NCBI RefSeq assembly: GCF_017654505.1
Contig: NC_054552.1
Coordinates: forward strand, 35,035,597-35,099,596
Length of the DNA: 64,000 nucleotides
Reading direction: 5' to 3'
Source of the DNA: Polyodon spathula
Lineage: Eukaryota; Chordata; Actinopteri; Acipenseriformes; Polyodontidae
The notes beneath the pieces are model-generated. The model did not search any database, had not been told where the DNA came from, and saw only the letters and a list, made by a program, of their open reading frames with translations. This document shows, piece by piece, positions 38,161 through 51,300 of this stretch. The position numbers and the translations under genes were made by a program. Position 1 is the first letter of the stretch. Every line of letters starts with the position of its first letter.

Positions 38161-38889
38161 CGTGAGATGGTGATTGTAGTGGGTTTTTTTTTATTTTTAT
38201 GAATGATGAAAACCAAACAAACGCTTAGATTTGCCTGGAGAGTTAAACATATGAAAGTACGGTACGATGTAACAAGAAATGTCACATATCCGGGTTCTGC
38301 CTTTAAAACAATGTGAGATCATTACCTTGGCAACTGAATCTTGCTTTCATAAAGCTGTGTCAATAAAAAGTGTTTTATACAGCAAATATACGCTTTTTGC
38401 ATTGCAGTGTGCAAGTAGTTTAACATTAACTTTATAAGTGTTTGCTGTCCCGTAGTGGTTAGAAAATGATTTACAGGTATGCTTGCGTTTTCGGTTTTAT
38501 TTTTGATCACATGACGCCCCTTTAATCCGATTTTGTTTCCTAATTGAACCCAGAAGTGTAAAAATACCCAGTACTAAGTGTAAACTGATTGCAAGTCCAT
38601 CATTTAAAATCTCCTAGCAAAGAAAAAATAATCATAAACATGTTGCGCAACTTTAGGGTTCTTTTAAAGTTTTAAAATTATGATTGAATTAAAAAAAAAA
38701 AAAACGTTTTAAAAAGAGTACTGGATCTACTGTAGGCTATACTGTGATAGTACGGTTATCAATTTATTTTACACCGGGAGCCGGGGCCCATACCCAGTCC
38801 GGTATGACAATGCTGCACTGCCACCACAAACACAGCAGTTCGGTGCACAGTACTGGAGTTTGAAGTGCCTGCTGTAACAGCTTGAGCGT

Positions 38890-38975
38890 GCTGTGTCTAA
38901 TGCAGTAGCATGGCTTTTAATATGTCATATGAGTGCTGTGTCTAATACAGTAGCATGGCTTTTAAAATGTATTAT
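38890..38975. repeat. Short direct duplication
   Basis: GTGCTGTGTCTAATGCAGTA then GCATGGCTTTTAATATGT is repeated once with few changes. Confidence 0.85.
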
Positions 38976-39286
38976 ACAGGGAGGATCTCCAGCAAGCACA
39001 GCATAATAGACTGTATGCCATAGCCTACAGACCCTGCTATTCCTATTTGTTGCCACCAGGCTGTACTGTATGTTCACAATGGATCCACATAGTACAGAAG
39101 AGAATCAGGAATCAGTAGTGGACAGGTACCTTCATATATGAATCTTTCCATATACTGATGCTCTCAATAACTATGCTGAAGAATGTCTGAAGCAAGTTCT
39201 ATAATAACTTGGATACATGGTTCCCTTGATGTGTGACAGACCTGCTGGGGAGAGATTCTCCAGACCAGCTGAATATTCCTTAGTGA

Positions 39287-39301
39287 TCCACTAGAGGGCA
39301 G
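39287..39301 (+). promoter_or_regulatory. CTCF-like motif
   Basis: TCCACTAGAGGGCAG matches the CTCF core well. It lies about 1.1 kb upstream of the KLHL25 promoter region. Function is inferred from the motif only. Confidence 0.4.
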
Positions 39302-40307
39302 AGTAGGGTTATCTTGCCATGCTTCTCTGTTGCTGCATGTTTTCCAGTAAAGAAATCAGTGAAGGTTTGTAACGCATGGTAATCACTGGCAGCAGCAGCA
39401 GCCTTTTGAAAAGTGTGAGTGTTGTTTGGGCAGCTAGCTGTAAATGCATAAAGCAGTTGGCCTTTAATAAGTGACTCGGCTGAAATCACTTCTACTTAAG
39501 GTAGGTCTAGCTATTGAAATAGTTCCATAAACTGTAAGTATCCCTATGTGGACTCAAATTGACACTTTTGAATGAAGCACATGTTTATTTACTTAAAAAA
39601 AATGATTGGGTACCATAGTGCTTCCAGATGTTCACCCCAGCAATGCCTTCTGATTGCAAAGCATGTGAGAGGAAGCAGATGATTGGCTAATTACAGGAAA
39701 TAAAAGGTTCTGAGGCGTATTGAGGGGTTTCTTTCCAGATGACAGGACCTAGGCAGTGCAATGATATTAGATTTCATGAGTAAGGTATGCTTTCGTTCAT
39801 GTATAATGGTACCAGAGCTCATATCACCCACATACTAACTTTGATCCCAAGTCAAAGCCACCCACTCCCTGCCTGGGCTCAAACCCCAGTGTGGGTCACA
39901 TTTGACCCAGACGAGTATCTCTTACACATTTCCCTGAGGAGGGATTGGGTTGTCTCAGAGATGCTGACTAAGAACACTTCACAGCGAAGATAAAAGATAA
40001 ATAGTGTAAATGCACGGCTGGCCGTCACAAACTGTGCTTTTCCATCCTGGATTTAGAAACGTTGATCCCAAGCAATGAAATGAAAAAATGTGTTGAGGGC
40101 AGACAGTGATTCAAGCCTGCTTGGCACCATTCTGAGAGCCTCTCATATGAAAGAGGGGCTTTAAATACACATGGAGACTCGCAGACAGCTGGCAGCTTCA
40201 TTGATTGGGTGCTCCCCCTATTGAACATATGGTAGCCCCTTTGATACCATAAATATCCTAAGTGTTCTAAAGTTTTTTTAGCTGCAGCAATTGTATGGGC
40301 TTCCTCC

Positions 40308-40400
40308 GAATAATAATAATAATAATAATTATAATAATTATAATAATAATAATAATTATTATTATTAGTAGTAGTATTATTAGTATTAGTATTATTGTTA
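40308..40400. repeat. (AAT)n/(ATT)n imperfect microsatellite
   Basis: Runs of AAT change to ATT, GTA and ATTAGT, giving poly-isoleucine or poly-tyrosine frames that are not coding. Confidence 0.93.
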
Positions 40401-40872
40401 TTATTCACAATAAAAATAAACAACTCTTTTCAGTCAGGCTTGAACAGAATGATCTCCTCTATACTGGGGGATCTCGTGACACTTCAAACTTTGTTGTATA
40501 AAAATAAGAGTTTGGTATTTTCAATAGTGGGGCAGCTACCAGCTCTATACATCTGCACTTTCCACAGAAAAAAATAATAAGGCTAACCATGGGTTTGAAT
40601 TAACACTGGCTCTTAACACATTGGTGCACAAATCATTTTTTGGTAACACTGGCTTTGCAGTGTATCGTTGAATTTGAATGAAACCCAACCCCAGTGCGGT
40701 CTGCTTGGACAATAGCAAATGCTCACTTATAATTTGTGTGCTGGTTGGGATTAAAGAGCAGTTTAAAAGTAGAACCCAATAATAAAACAAACACAAATTC
40801 TGACCAAGATCCTTTTTATGATATGTCAATGGCTGGAGCACTTGTAAGCTGCTGGCTGAATAAACTGTTGCA

Positions 40873-41718
40873 ACTCCCTGACAACCTGCCTCAGACCTCA
40901 TCAACAGAGGACAGTCCATTTCTAAATAAAGTGTTCCCACTCCCTGACAGCCTGCCTCAGACCTCATCAACAGAGGACAGTCCATTTCTAAATAAAGTGT
41001 TCCCACTCCCTGATAGCCTGGCTCAGACCTCATCAACAGAGGACAGTCCATTTCTAAATAAAGTGTTCCCACTCCCTGATAGCCTGGCTCAGACCTCATC
41101 AACAGAGGACAGTCCATTTCTAAATAAAGTGTTCCCACTCCCTGACAACCTGCCTCAGACCTCATCAACAGAGGACAGTCCATTTCTAAATAAAGTGTTC
41201 CCACTCCCTGATAGCCTGGCTCAGACCTCATCAACAGAGGACAGTCCATTTCTAAATAAAGTGTTCCCACTCCCTGATAGCCTGCCTCAGACCTCATCAA
41301 CAGAGGACAGTCCATTTCTAAATAAAGTGTTCCCACTCCCTGATAGCCTGCCTCAGACCTCATCAACAGAGGACAGTCCATTTCTAAATAAAGTGTTCCC
41401 ACTCCCTGACAGCCTGCCTCAGACCTCATCAACAGAGGACAGTCCATTTCTAAATAAAGTGTTCCCACTCCCTGACAGCCTGCCTCAGACCTCATCAACA
41501 GAGGACAGTCCATTTCTAAATACAGTGTTCCCACTCCCTGATAGCCTGGCTCAGACCTCATAAACAGAGGAAAGTCCATTTCTAAATAAACTGTTCCCAC
41601 TCCCTGACAGCCTGCCTCAGACCTCATCAACAAAGGACATTCCATTTCTAAATAAACTGTTCCCACTCCCTGTCAGCCTGCCTCAGACCTCATCAACAGA
41701 GCACAGTCCGTTTCCATG
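40873..41718. repeat. 66-bp minisatellite, about 13 copies
   Basis: The unit holds ACTCCCTGACAGCCTGCCTC, AGACCTCATCAACAGAGGAC, AGTCCATTTCTAAATAAAGT and GTTCCC. Because 66 is a multiple of three, it produces a 275-residue plus-strand and a 373-residue minus-strand open frame. Both are simple repeats of a 22-residue unit and are judged non-coding. Confidence 0.96.
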
Positions 41719-42496
41719 ATGAACACTTTGTATACAATCCCAGGATAATGACTCTGCACTGCTTTGTGCAGATATAGTGCACTTCTGCTTCATCACAATG
41801 TAATGAGCTGGCATCTCAGCCCATTCAACTGACTCGAGAGGAAAGGGCTGAATGGCAATCGCAAACCATATGCTTCAAAAAACAGCTTCTTACCATTCAA
41901 CTGGACAGCCAGCTCTGTAGTGGAGAAGAACGCACTGTTAATGTTTTACACTGATGTCACTGTTATTCACTCATCAGCCTTTAGGGGGAGATTCATCACT
42001 GCATTGGAAGATGTTCCAAAGAGAGATAACATTCTTACCAACTCTGAATCCAGGAGAACATGACGTGTGTGGTTTGTGAATGTTGCAAAAGGGAGCTTGA
42101 ATTGCAGCTTGTATTGAGTATCAAACCATCTGTAATATAATCCATTAACGAAGGGGAGAGCTGAGGTGGTGAAAGGGATTCTTAGGAGAATTGAGTAGTC
42201 AGTTTCACAAAGATGACATTCACCAGTGGAAAAAAAAAAAAGATTTGAAATTCAACAGTGAATCTTGACCATGCATCTATGTGCAAAACACATGTACTGT
42301 GTAGCTACTCATTGATGGCAATTCTAATATGCTTCAACGTTACTTGATTATTGAGATGATACAATGATGTGAAAATGTGTGTCTCTGTAGATATGAATTC
42401 AATGATGGACAATGTGTGGTACTGTGGTTATTCCTGCAATGCCCTTCCCTCCCTTGGTAGGGTTGTTAGAATCAGTTGTAAGTGCAGCCCGAGAAT

Positions 42497-43385
42497 GGGG
42501 AGGATTCTATTAGACATGACATTCCTGAATTGAGGAGGATTCTATTAGACATGATATTCCTGAATTGAGGAGGATTCTATTAGACATGACATTCCTGAAT
42601 TGAGGAGGATTCTATTAGACATGATATTCCTGAATTGAGGAGGATTCTATTAGACATGACATTCCTGAATTGGGGAGGATTCTATTAGACATGGCATTCC
42701 TGAATTGAGAAGGATTCTATTAGACATGACATTCCTGAATTGAGGAGGATTCTATTAGACATGACATTCCTGAATTGAGGAGGATTCTATTAGACATGAC
42801 ATTCCTGAATTGGGGAGGATTCTATTAGACATGACATTCCTGAATTGAGGAGGATTCTATTAGACATGACATTCCTGAATTGAGGAGGATTCTATTAGAC
42901 ATGACATTCCTGAATTGAGGAGGATTCTATTAGACATGACATTCCTGAATTGAGGAGGATTCTATTAGACATGACATTCCTGAATTGAGGAGGATTCTGT
43001 TAGACATGACATTCCTGAATTGGGGAGGATTCTATTAGACATGACATTCCTGAATTGAGGAGGATTCTGTTAGACATGACATTCCTGAATTGGGGAGGAT
43101 TCTATTAGACATGACATTCCTGAATTGAGGAGGATTCTGTTAGACATGACATTCCTGAATTGGGGAGGATTCTATTAGACATGACATTCCTGAATTGAGG
43201 AGGATTCTGTTAGACATGACATTCCTGAATTGGGGAGGATTCTATTAGACATGACATTCCTGAATTGGGGAGGATTCTATTAGACATGACATTCCTGAAT
43301 TGGGGAGGATTCTGTTAGACATGACATTCCTGAATTGGGGAGGATTCTATTAGACATGGCACTCCCAGAGAATGGGGAGGATTTC
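42497..43385. repeat. 35-bp minisatellite, about 25 copies, with 70-bp dimers
   Basis: The unit is GGAGGATTCTATTAGACATG then ACATTCCTGAATTGA. Variant bases (CTATTAG/CTGTTAG, TTGAGG/TTGGGG, GACATT/GATATT) are not random: see the dimer finding at 42960-43240. Confidence 0.97.
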
Positions 43386-43604
43386 AGCAATGCCATGTAT
43401 AATAGAATAAATGGCAAGTCTCTGTGTCTTTATTTGATCAGAAGCACTTTCCAGATACTCACTGTTTCAGGGGTGTGTTGACAAAGATGGCCGGCGCAGC
43501 ACATACAGAGCTTTTGCTTATCCAGTCCAGATGTAAAACTGAAACAATATCATCATATAAAACAGCTGAACAGCAGTACAAATACACCTAATCCAAACAT
43601 AGTG

Positions 43605-43710
43605 TGCGTGTGAGTGTGAGTGTGAGTGTGAGTGTGAGTGTGAGTGTGAGTGTGCAAGTCAGTCAGTCTGTCAGTCTGTCAGTCTGTCATTCTGTCAGTC
43701 TGTCAGCAGG
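43605..43710. repeat. Adjacent (GTGAGT)n and (TCAGTCTG)n microsatellites
   Basis: About eight GTGAGT hexamers to 43655, then about six TCAGTCTG-type octamers. Confidence 0.93.
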
Positions 43711-44280
43711 CACATGATTATACATATACAAACAAGCACACATGCTTTGGTGATTCATTTGCCCAGGAGGTTCTATCTCCTGGTTTCCATGCAGGGAGGG
43801 TAGTTTATCTCTCGCTCATAATGAAGTTCAAGTTTAATAAGGTCACACAGCCTGAGTTCTTGACCTCACAGTGATCTCCTCTATATACCTAGTGTTGCTA
43901 TGAAACTGGAAAGTATGTCAATAATAAAACTAATACACTTGATGACAGAGCTAGGGAAATCCGATCCCCAAAACAGTACGTATTTATAGTCATACTAATC
44001 TAATGCGTGGAAGGTATTTTAAAAGTGGTTTAGAGTTTGGATTTCCCTGGCTGTGGAAATGGTTTACCAGCCACCTCGGCCACTAGGTGGAGGTGACAAC
44101 TCACTAAAATACTAAATACTTTTCAAGGTCATTTTTCATGGATGGGAATAATGAGGACTTTAGTCATTTTTGAAAGTTTCCCAATCAACAGCAATAGAAA
44201 AAATTGTAAATTGTATCAAAGCAGCATTCTGGTATTAGATAAGCTACTCAGTAAAACAAACACACACACTGATCCCGCTG

Positions 44281-45167
44281 TGCGCAATGTGCAGTGTGCA
44301 GCGCGCCGTGTGCAGTGTGCAATGTGCAGCGTGCTGTGTGCTGTGCGCAGTGTGCTGTGTGCAGTGTGTAGTGTGTATTGTGCAGTGTGCTGTGTGTAGT
44401 GTGCAGTGTGTAGTGTGCAGTGTGCAGTGTGCTGTGCGCAGTGTGCAGTGTGCTGTGTGCAGTGTGCAGTGTGTAGTGTGCAGTGTGCAGTGTGTGTGTG
44501 TGTGCAGTGTGCAGTGTGCAGTGTGCTGTGTGCAGTGTGCAGTGTGCTGTGTGCTGTGTGCTGTGTGCAGCGCGCAGTGTGCAGTACCCATTGTGTAGTG
44601 TGTAGTGTGCAGTGTGTAGTGTGCAGTGTGCAGTGTGCAGTGTGCAGTGTGCAGTGTGCTGTGTGCAGTGTGCAGTGTGCAGTGTGCTGTGTGCTGTGTG
44701 CAGTGTGCAGTGTGCAGTGTGCAGTGTGCAGTGTGCAGTGTGCTGTGTGCAGTGTGCAGTGTGCTGTGTGCTGTGTGCTGTGTGCTGTGTGCTGTGTGCA
44801 GTGTGCAGTGTGCTGTGTGCAGTGTGTAGTGTGCAGTGTGCAGTGTGCAGTGTGCAGTGTGCAGTGTGCAGTGTGCTGTGTGCAGTGTGCAGTGTGCTGT
44901 GTGCTGTGTGCAGCACGCAGTGTGCAGTACCCATTGTGTAGTGTGTAGTGTGCAGTGTGTAGTGTGCAGTGTGCTGTGTGCAGTGTGCAGTGAGCTGTGT
45001 GTGGTGTGCAGTGTGCAGTGTGCTGTGTGCTGTGTGCTGTGTGCAGTGTGCAGTGTGCAGTGTGCAGTGTGCAGTGTGCTGTGTGCTGTGTGCAGTGTGC
45101 TGTGTGCTGTGTGCAGTGTGCTGTGTGCTGTGTGCTGTGTGCTGTGTGCTGTGTGCAGTGTGCAGTT
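44281..45167. repeat. Heptamer array of TGTGCAG/TGTGCTG, about 127 copies
   Basis: Almost 0.9 kb of a 7-bp repeat with interspersed variants (TGTGCAG, TGTGCTG, TGTGTAG and rare GCGCAG). A distinctive block with GCAGTACCCATTGTGTAG occurs at about 44581 and again at about 44924, exactly 343 bases apart. Cys- or His-rich open frames of up to 320 residues here are repeat artefacts. Confidence 0.97.
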
Positions 45168-46234
45168 TACACGCTGGTGCTTGGCATGTCACCTCCTCCA
45201 TCAGAGGCACTGGTGCGTTTATGAAACTCAGAGACTTGGTTCCAGTGGGTCCTGTCAGAGTCCCAGTTCAAAGGGCATATCCATGTCAATCCGCTGCTGA
45301 ATTGTAAGGCAATATTTTATACAAGATCATAGAGATCCGGGTTCATTATTTTGTATAATTAATAAACTACTTGGGAACTACTGGCTATTTGCCACCTGTC
45401 TTAAAAGACCATCTGAAAACCTCCAAGGTGGGTACAGCTACTACACATACACACACAGCAGTATTTCAATCTGAGGATATAACAAATGCACCCCAAGCAC
45501 TGACTGAGCCCTTCCGAATCTAAATGCCGTGTCTCCACACAAAGGCACTGGACTCTTCCTCTCAAGCAGCAGCAGCAGCAGCAGGAGGGCATTCTGTAAC
45601 TGCAGGAGAGCCATAGCTCTGTGTCTGAACTGCACTAGAGGCGGTGGGGGTTGTTTGCAGAGTGAGAGCCTTGTTTTCATTGGTCTCTTCTCGGGGCTTA
45701 TGGAAAATGCTATTTCAGCCATCCCCAGCACGCCAAGCCCTTTGCTAAACTGACAGCTCCAGCTCCAGCCCTGGATGACAGACTTGCCTGCTGCTCCACT
45801 CGCAGGGTTGTCTTCTTCAGGGGAAAACAAGCAGGTCTCCGCCGGCACTTCTAGCCAGGCTCTGGTTCCCCAGGAACGCTGCTCTCTCCGCTCTCTCCTG
45901 CATTCTCACATCTTTGCAGGGCTGAAAGGCAAGGAAGACAGTTGATAGAAGTGGGTGCTGCGTGGCTCAGCTGTGTGATCCCTGTCTGTCATCCCAGCAG
46001 CCTCTCCGGCCTTGCGTCTCCATCCTACACAGAGGCAGCTCTGACTGCGCTGAGTCCACAGTGCGGCATCATGAGACGACTGTCAACACAGCTGTGTTGC
46101 ATTCAGAGGAGGGCCTTCTGTTTCAACTTTGGGCCAGCAGCTCTGGAGGGATTAGCTGTGGTTTTTTCAGGAGATTGTAACCCCTACCTTACCCATTGCA
46201 TAGTCGTGATCATGGCACAGGTGTGTTTATATCA

Positions 46235-46236
<2 letters not shown>

Positions 46237-46329
<93 letters not shown>

Positions 46330-46340
46330 CACACACACAT
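46237..46340. repeat. (CA)n(TA)n(CA)n compound microsatellite
   Basis: About 39 CA, then about eight TA, then a short CA run. Confidence 0.97.
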
Positions 46341-47107
46341 ACAGGGGCAGTGTAGGAGATACTTGAGTAAGGTTAATAATCAAGACTCCTGAGTTTCCAG
46401 GTCATCTCAGAGCACTCATACACAATGTGAAGATTTCACAGCTGGCATGCACAGCACTGGCTCTTTCACCCAAAGAAAGGATGAGCTTGAATCTTTGATA
46501 ATTAAGGTCTGTATCAAAGCTTGGCTAACTGTTTTCAGACAAAGAAATACAAAAAACAACAACCTTCCGTTTGTTATAAAGTACTGAAAACATGTATTTG
46601 GTGTTTGTAGCCTCAGGGCATCACCAAGCTGTTGGAGTTAACAAGGCTAATGTGACAGTTAAAATAAAGGGAAGCATTTCCGAAGGTCTTGCTTACAGTA
46701 AGTAAAACAGCAAGGCATAGAAAATGTAATACATGCCTGTAACTGGACAATACAGCCATTTAAAATGAATGGAAGTCTATTGCAGGAACAAATGTGCAAA
46801 AATCTGAACAAATAAATGTATACATTCATGACCTTGGTATCAAAGTGCAAAGACTTCAATGCAATTACACATGCTCTCTGCACTGCCTCTTGCATTGCAG
46901 ACACTAACTGTGTATTTAATAGCAGACACTCATCCCCGCAGTTAATAAAAAAACCTGTTAATGGAGTGTCACTATAGATCTTTTACAAAAATAACCGTTC
47001 ATTAGTGGAGGTTCTTGTTTTGTTCAATTAATCTCCCTTTGCTAGAAAGCTCAAATAAAATTCCCCATGTTGTTAACTGTTATTCCTCCCCAGGGTGAAG
47101 CATTGCA

Positions 47108-47900
47108 AGTGTTGGGGTCTGAAGCACAAGGAGCAAGCCTGTAACTGAGCTGGGATTGGAGGTCTGAAGCACAAGGAGCAAGCCTGTAACAGGGCTAGGA
47201 TTGGAGGTCTGAAGCACAAGGAGCAAGCCTGTAACAGGGCTAGGATTGGAGGTCTGAAGCACAAGGAGCAAGCCTGTAACAGGGCTGGGATTGGAGGTCT
47301 GAAGCACAAGGAGCAAACCTGTAACAGGGCTGGGATTGGAGGTCTGAAGCACAAGGAGCAAGCCTGTAACTGAGCTGGGATTGGAGGTCTGAAGCACAAG
47401 GAGCAAGCCTGTAACTGAGCTGGGATTGGAGGTCTGAAGCACAAGGAGCAAGCCTGTAACAGGGCTGGGATTGGAGGTCTGAAGCATAAGGAGCAAGCCT
47501 GTAACAGGGCTGGGATTGGAGGTCTGAAGCACAAGGAGCAAACCTGTAACAGGGCTGGGATTGGAGGTCTGAAGCACAAGGAGCAAGCCTGTAACTGAGC
47601 TGGCACTGGAGGTCTGAAGCACAAGGAGCAAGCCTGTAACTGAGCTGGGATTGGAGGTCTGAAGCACAAGGAGCAAGCCTGTAACTGAGCTGGGATTGGA
47701 GGTCTGAAGCACAAGGAGCAAGCCTGTAACGGAGCTGGGATTGGAGGTCTGAAGCACAAGGAGCAAGCCTGTAACTGAGCTGGGATTGGAGGTCTGAAGC
47801 ACAAGGAGCAAGCCTGTAACTGAGCTGGCACTGGAGGTCTGAAGCATAAGGAGCAAGCCTGTAACAGGGCTGGGATTGGAGGTCTGAAGCACAAGGAGAT
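47108..47900. repeat. 45-bp minisatellite, about 17 copies
   Basis: The unit is GGTCTGAAGCACAAGGAGCA then AGCCTGTAACAGGGCTGGGA then TTGGA. Variants are AGGGCT/TGAGCT, GGGATT/GGCACT and AGCACA/AGCATA. Minus-strand open frames of 270-304 residues over it are artefacts of a unit divisible by three. Confidence 0.96.
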
Positions 47901-48195
47901 TACAGCCCAGAACAAGCCTACGCTGCTTATTTCCTCATTCGCTTGTGCCTGCAGCTCTATTACATTGAACTGTGCTTTTATTGACATTCTTATTGTTTCT
48001 AAGAGTTTGCATTGTGTTCATCATCTCAGACTGTGGCCCCTGTATGAGCTTTTCCAGGCTTCATTTTGCAAGTGCGCCAAAGGCTTTAAAGCATACGAGC
48101 ACATGCTGGTGAAAGCAAATATGTATGTTTAAAAGAATGTGTAAAACTGAAGAGCAGAGGGTGTCATTTATAAAATGAGTGTCTGCTTTTACTGA

Positions 48196-48306
48196 GAGGG
48201 AGAGAGAGACAGAGAGAGAGAGATAGACAGAAAGAGAGAGAGAGAGACAGTGAGAGAGAGAGAGATAGACAGAGCGCGAGAGAAAGATAGACAGAGAGAC
48301 AGAGAG
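48196..48306. repeat. (GA)n-rich microsatellite with AGACAG interruptions
   Basis: An imperfect purine tract of about 110 bases. Confidence 0.9.
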
Positions 48307-51300
48307 TGCAATGCCCATTTCCATTCCTGCCATTCCAGGCATAATCATTCTGAGGATGTAAACCATTAATGAACAAGTCATAATACAGGAGAGGGCCATC
48401 AGTCTGGGCTGCTTAGCCATCTCCAGAAATATACGGGATGTTAAATGACACTTCTAGTTCTTGTTTATTTCATGTCACATATTTTGCTGTTCAGGCATGG
48501 AAACGGTTCTTCTGAATATCTCCAGACAGCTTTGTTGTTTCAGCAGAGTGGCAACTCCTTTATATATCTATAGGCTGCCACTAATGGAGGCTTCTGTATC
48601 TCTGAGGCTTGTGCCACCAGTCCACTGAGCAGAGCTGAGTAGAGTGGATCAGCTCTGCAGCACACATGGTCTTTTCCTACTGTGATTAAAATCCATCCTT
48701 ATGCTTTCAGACATGAACTACAAATGATTGATTGTTGCTGTCCAGTGACCATGCCACTCTTTCAGGGCTGTTCTCCAATGAAGTCTGGGAGCTGAAGGAG
48801 CTACCTCTCAGTTTATAGGACATGTTTGAATGTGAGAGGAACCCCCATTTCCTCTTGCAATAGTAGATACGGGACAAACAGAGCCTCTCTGCTTGAGGTG
48901 TCTATTTTCAGCATCTTCTCAAGTCAAGTCAAGTCACGTCACGTCACATGTAACATCATCTCACTTACTAGAGCCTCTCAATATTTGGATTGATGGTGTA
49001 TTAATTGTCCTGGTGTTCAATTCATTAGTTACGTGTTTTGTATTGATTGGAATTGATGCATTGATCAGGTAATTGCCTATCCACAAGGCATTCCCGCTCA
49101 GTGTGGGGGTTGGGGCGGATACATTTCATTTAGTGTCTAATCTGAATAGTAATGGATTAATAAAGGAGGCACAGGACCAGTAATTGGATCATTAAGTGGA
49201 TTGTAATATATTTGCAGCAGATGTACTTTAGATGCATTTGTGTCTAAGGATCAAGCAGCTGCAAACTTGAGAATGAGGTAGTTAACAGTGCAATTAACCA
49301 ATTATCTGTCCCAACAACAGCATTATCCTTCCAATGAACCAGCTCCCCATGTAATAAACAATAAGAGACACCAAGGACTCACTCGTTCTGCAGCGTGAAA
49401 CTCAATTGTGGGACGGCAGCTTTAAAAATGAAGTGTGCAGATCTCTTACTTTTAAAAAATCTGATTTTTCATTCAGCTGTGCTGGAGTGCAGCCAGCCCT
49501 CAGTGCATCTGTGCGTTGGTGCCACTAATGTCGGCCTGCTGTTGACAAGGCCTGGCTTGGTGATTTACTCAACGAGCATGGCAGGCGAAGCTGTCTCTTC
49601 AGCTCTTCGATATTTCTGTCCTGTGCCATGGGGGGGTGGAGGGGTTTTTATAGGCACTCCAGTGGGACCGAGCCTCAAAACCCAGTGGGAGGCAGGCAGT
49701 GCAACACAGGTGCAAGGCTTTTTGTTTGCTTGTTGTGTTACCACACAATGTTTAACTACAGCAGATTCACAAACTACACTTGGAAAGGAACTTTGAAGGA
49801 CTGGGGACACTTTTGAATCAATGATAAGCTGCGTCGCTATATACTGCCAAGAAGAAGTGTTTTTTAATCCTTTAACCCTTGAGAACTCTGCAGAGTGCCA
49901 GCAGCCACTAGGGCTAGCTTCGAGAAGTATACCCTGTGCATTATAGAGGATACTGAGGCATGCTGGCTGCTCTGTGTGTTTGCTGTGCAAAGAAACTGCA
50001 AGGGCAATCTCACACACAGCTTTCACAGTGTTATCTGTTCGTATGAGTTCCTAACATGGAGCCATGACTAGGACTGCATGTGTGAACACTGAAAATCTTT
50101 CTATAGCCAACATCTAAGAACATGATAGGCTTGCAGATAGTCTTGTGTCTTATCAGATAGTATCACATGTACACTATCATATTCCAGTTAAAGCGAGACA
50201 AAATCCAGTATTTATATGCATTGTATACATTTTTAACATACTAGCTTCATGACTATAAACTGATAGCCATGCTGTATAATTGAAATAAAGTTTGCATGCA
50301 GAGTAATTCATTAGCACAATGCAGCAGCTGACTAAGTTTCAAGAGGGGTTTGTTGTATTATTGTGGCATTAAAAAGTGTTGTTCATTAGCTAGTGAACAC
50401 AACAGCTGAATGAAATGTATTTATCTTGTGGCTGGGGGTTCTGTGGTTGAGCACCTTGTTTACCCGGTGGGCTCAGGAAGGGTGTGATGATGAGAAAATG
50501 TTTTGGGCACGTTGCCAGCGCTTCCATCTCCCACAGGTGCAGGTTATAATTTAGCAGCTATGCTTGTGTAATTTACTGTGCCTGTGACAGGCAGAGTCAC
50601 CTTGTCTCGCTTGCTGGGAGCTGGGCTCTAAGCACCACGGGGACGGCTGTCAGATTCAACACCGCAGAGCCGATCAGCGGCAAACAGCTACCTCTGCAGA
50701 CATGCTTGTAGGTTTCGCCCCCCAATCAAAACCTGTGTAATGCAGCAAAGCAAGACAGCCCTAAGCAGGACTGGAGGTTTAAATAGGAGAGATATGCTGT
50801 ATTGCACATGGGGGGTATTGAAAATACAAATCCTAAATGAACATGAGCATAGCTATACACCACCTGCCTTGGAAACTGCACTGTAAATGCATCCTCCTAT
50901 GCAGGAAATAAAAATAATTCAATTCATTATTCTTCTCAATCAGTAACTCGGCAACCCTCCTTGATAATCCCTTCTGCGCGGGGGCGAGCCGCCTTCCACC
51001 TTGCTTACAATTCATTATGAGATGCACTTGAGTGTCTCAGTGGTGCATAATTAACAGCCTTCAGAGTACAGTGAGCCTGCCTGTTAACCTTGGTGAAAGT
51101 CAGCAGAACGACTCCTAAACGGGCTTGTATGAAATGAATATGCAGGGCTCTGGCAATCCTGTGCAGTGCTGGAGGTCAGAGGGTGGTCATTGGCAAATTG
51201 CACTTAAAGTGTTTTTCCCAACAAGTATGGGATTAGCACAATCAGTGTGGCGCTCTTAGAAACCCTTTGCAGGTCTTCTCATTGCAGTTGGGTTCTGGTC

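Noticed and set aside
40545..41666. Minus-strand open frame of 373 residues (and a 275-residue frame on the plus strand)
   Set aside because: Both are translations of the 66-bp minisatellite, open only because the unit is a multiple of three; no start context, domain or splice structure.
44281..45167. Interstitial telomere repeat
   Set aside because: The unit is TGTGCAG/TGTGCTG, 7 bp, not TTAGGG.
44248..45210. 320-residue His/Thr-rich frame and Cys-rich frames on the other strand
   Set aside because: Produced by the 7-bp repeat, whose 21-bp period lacks stops; looks like a protein repeat but is not a gene.
47073..47987. 304- and 270-residue minus-strand frames
   Set aside because: Translations of the 45-bp minisatellite.
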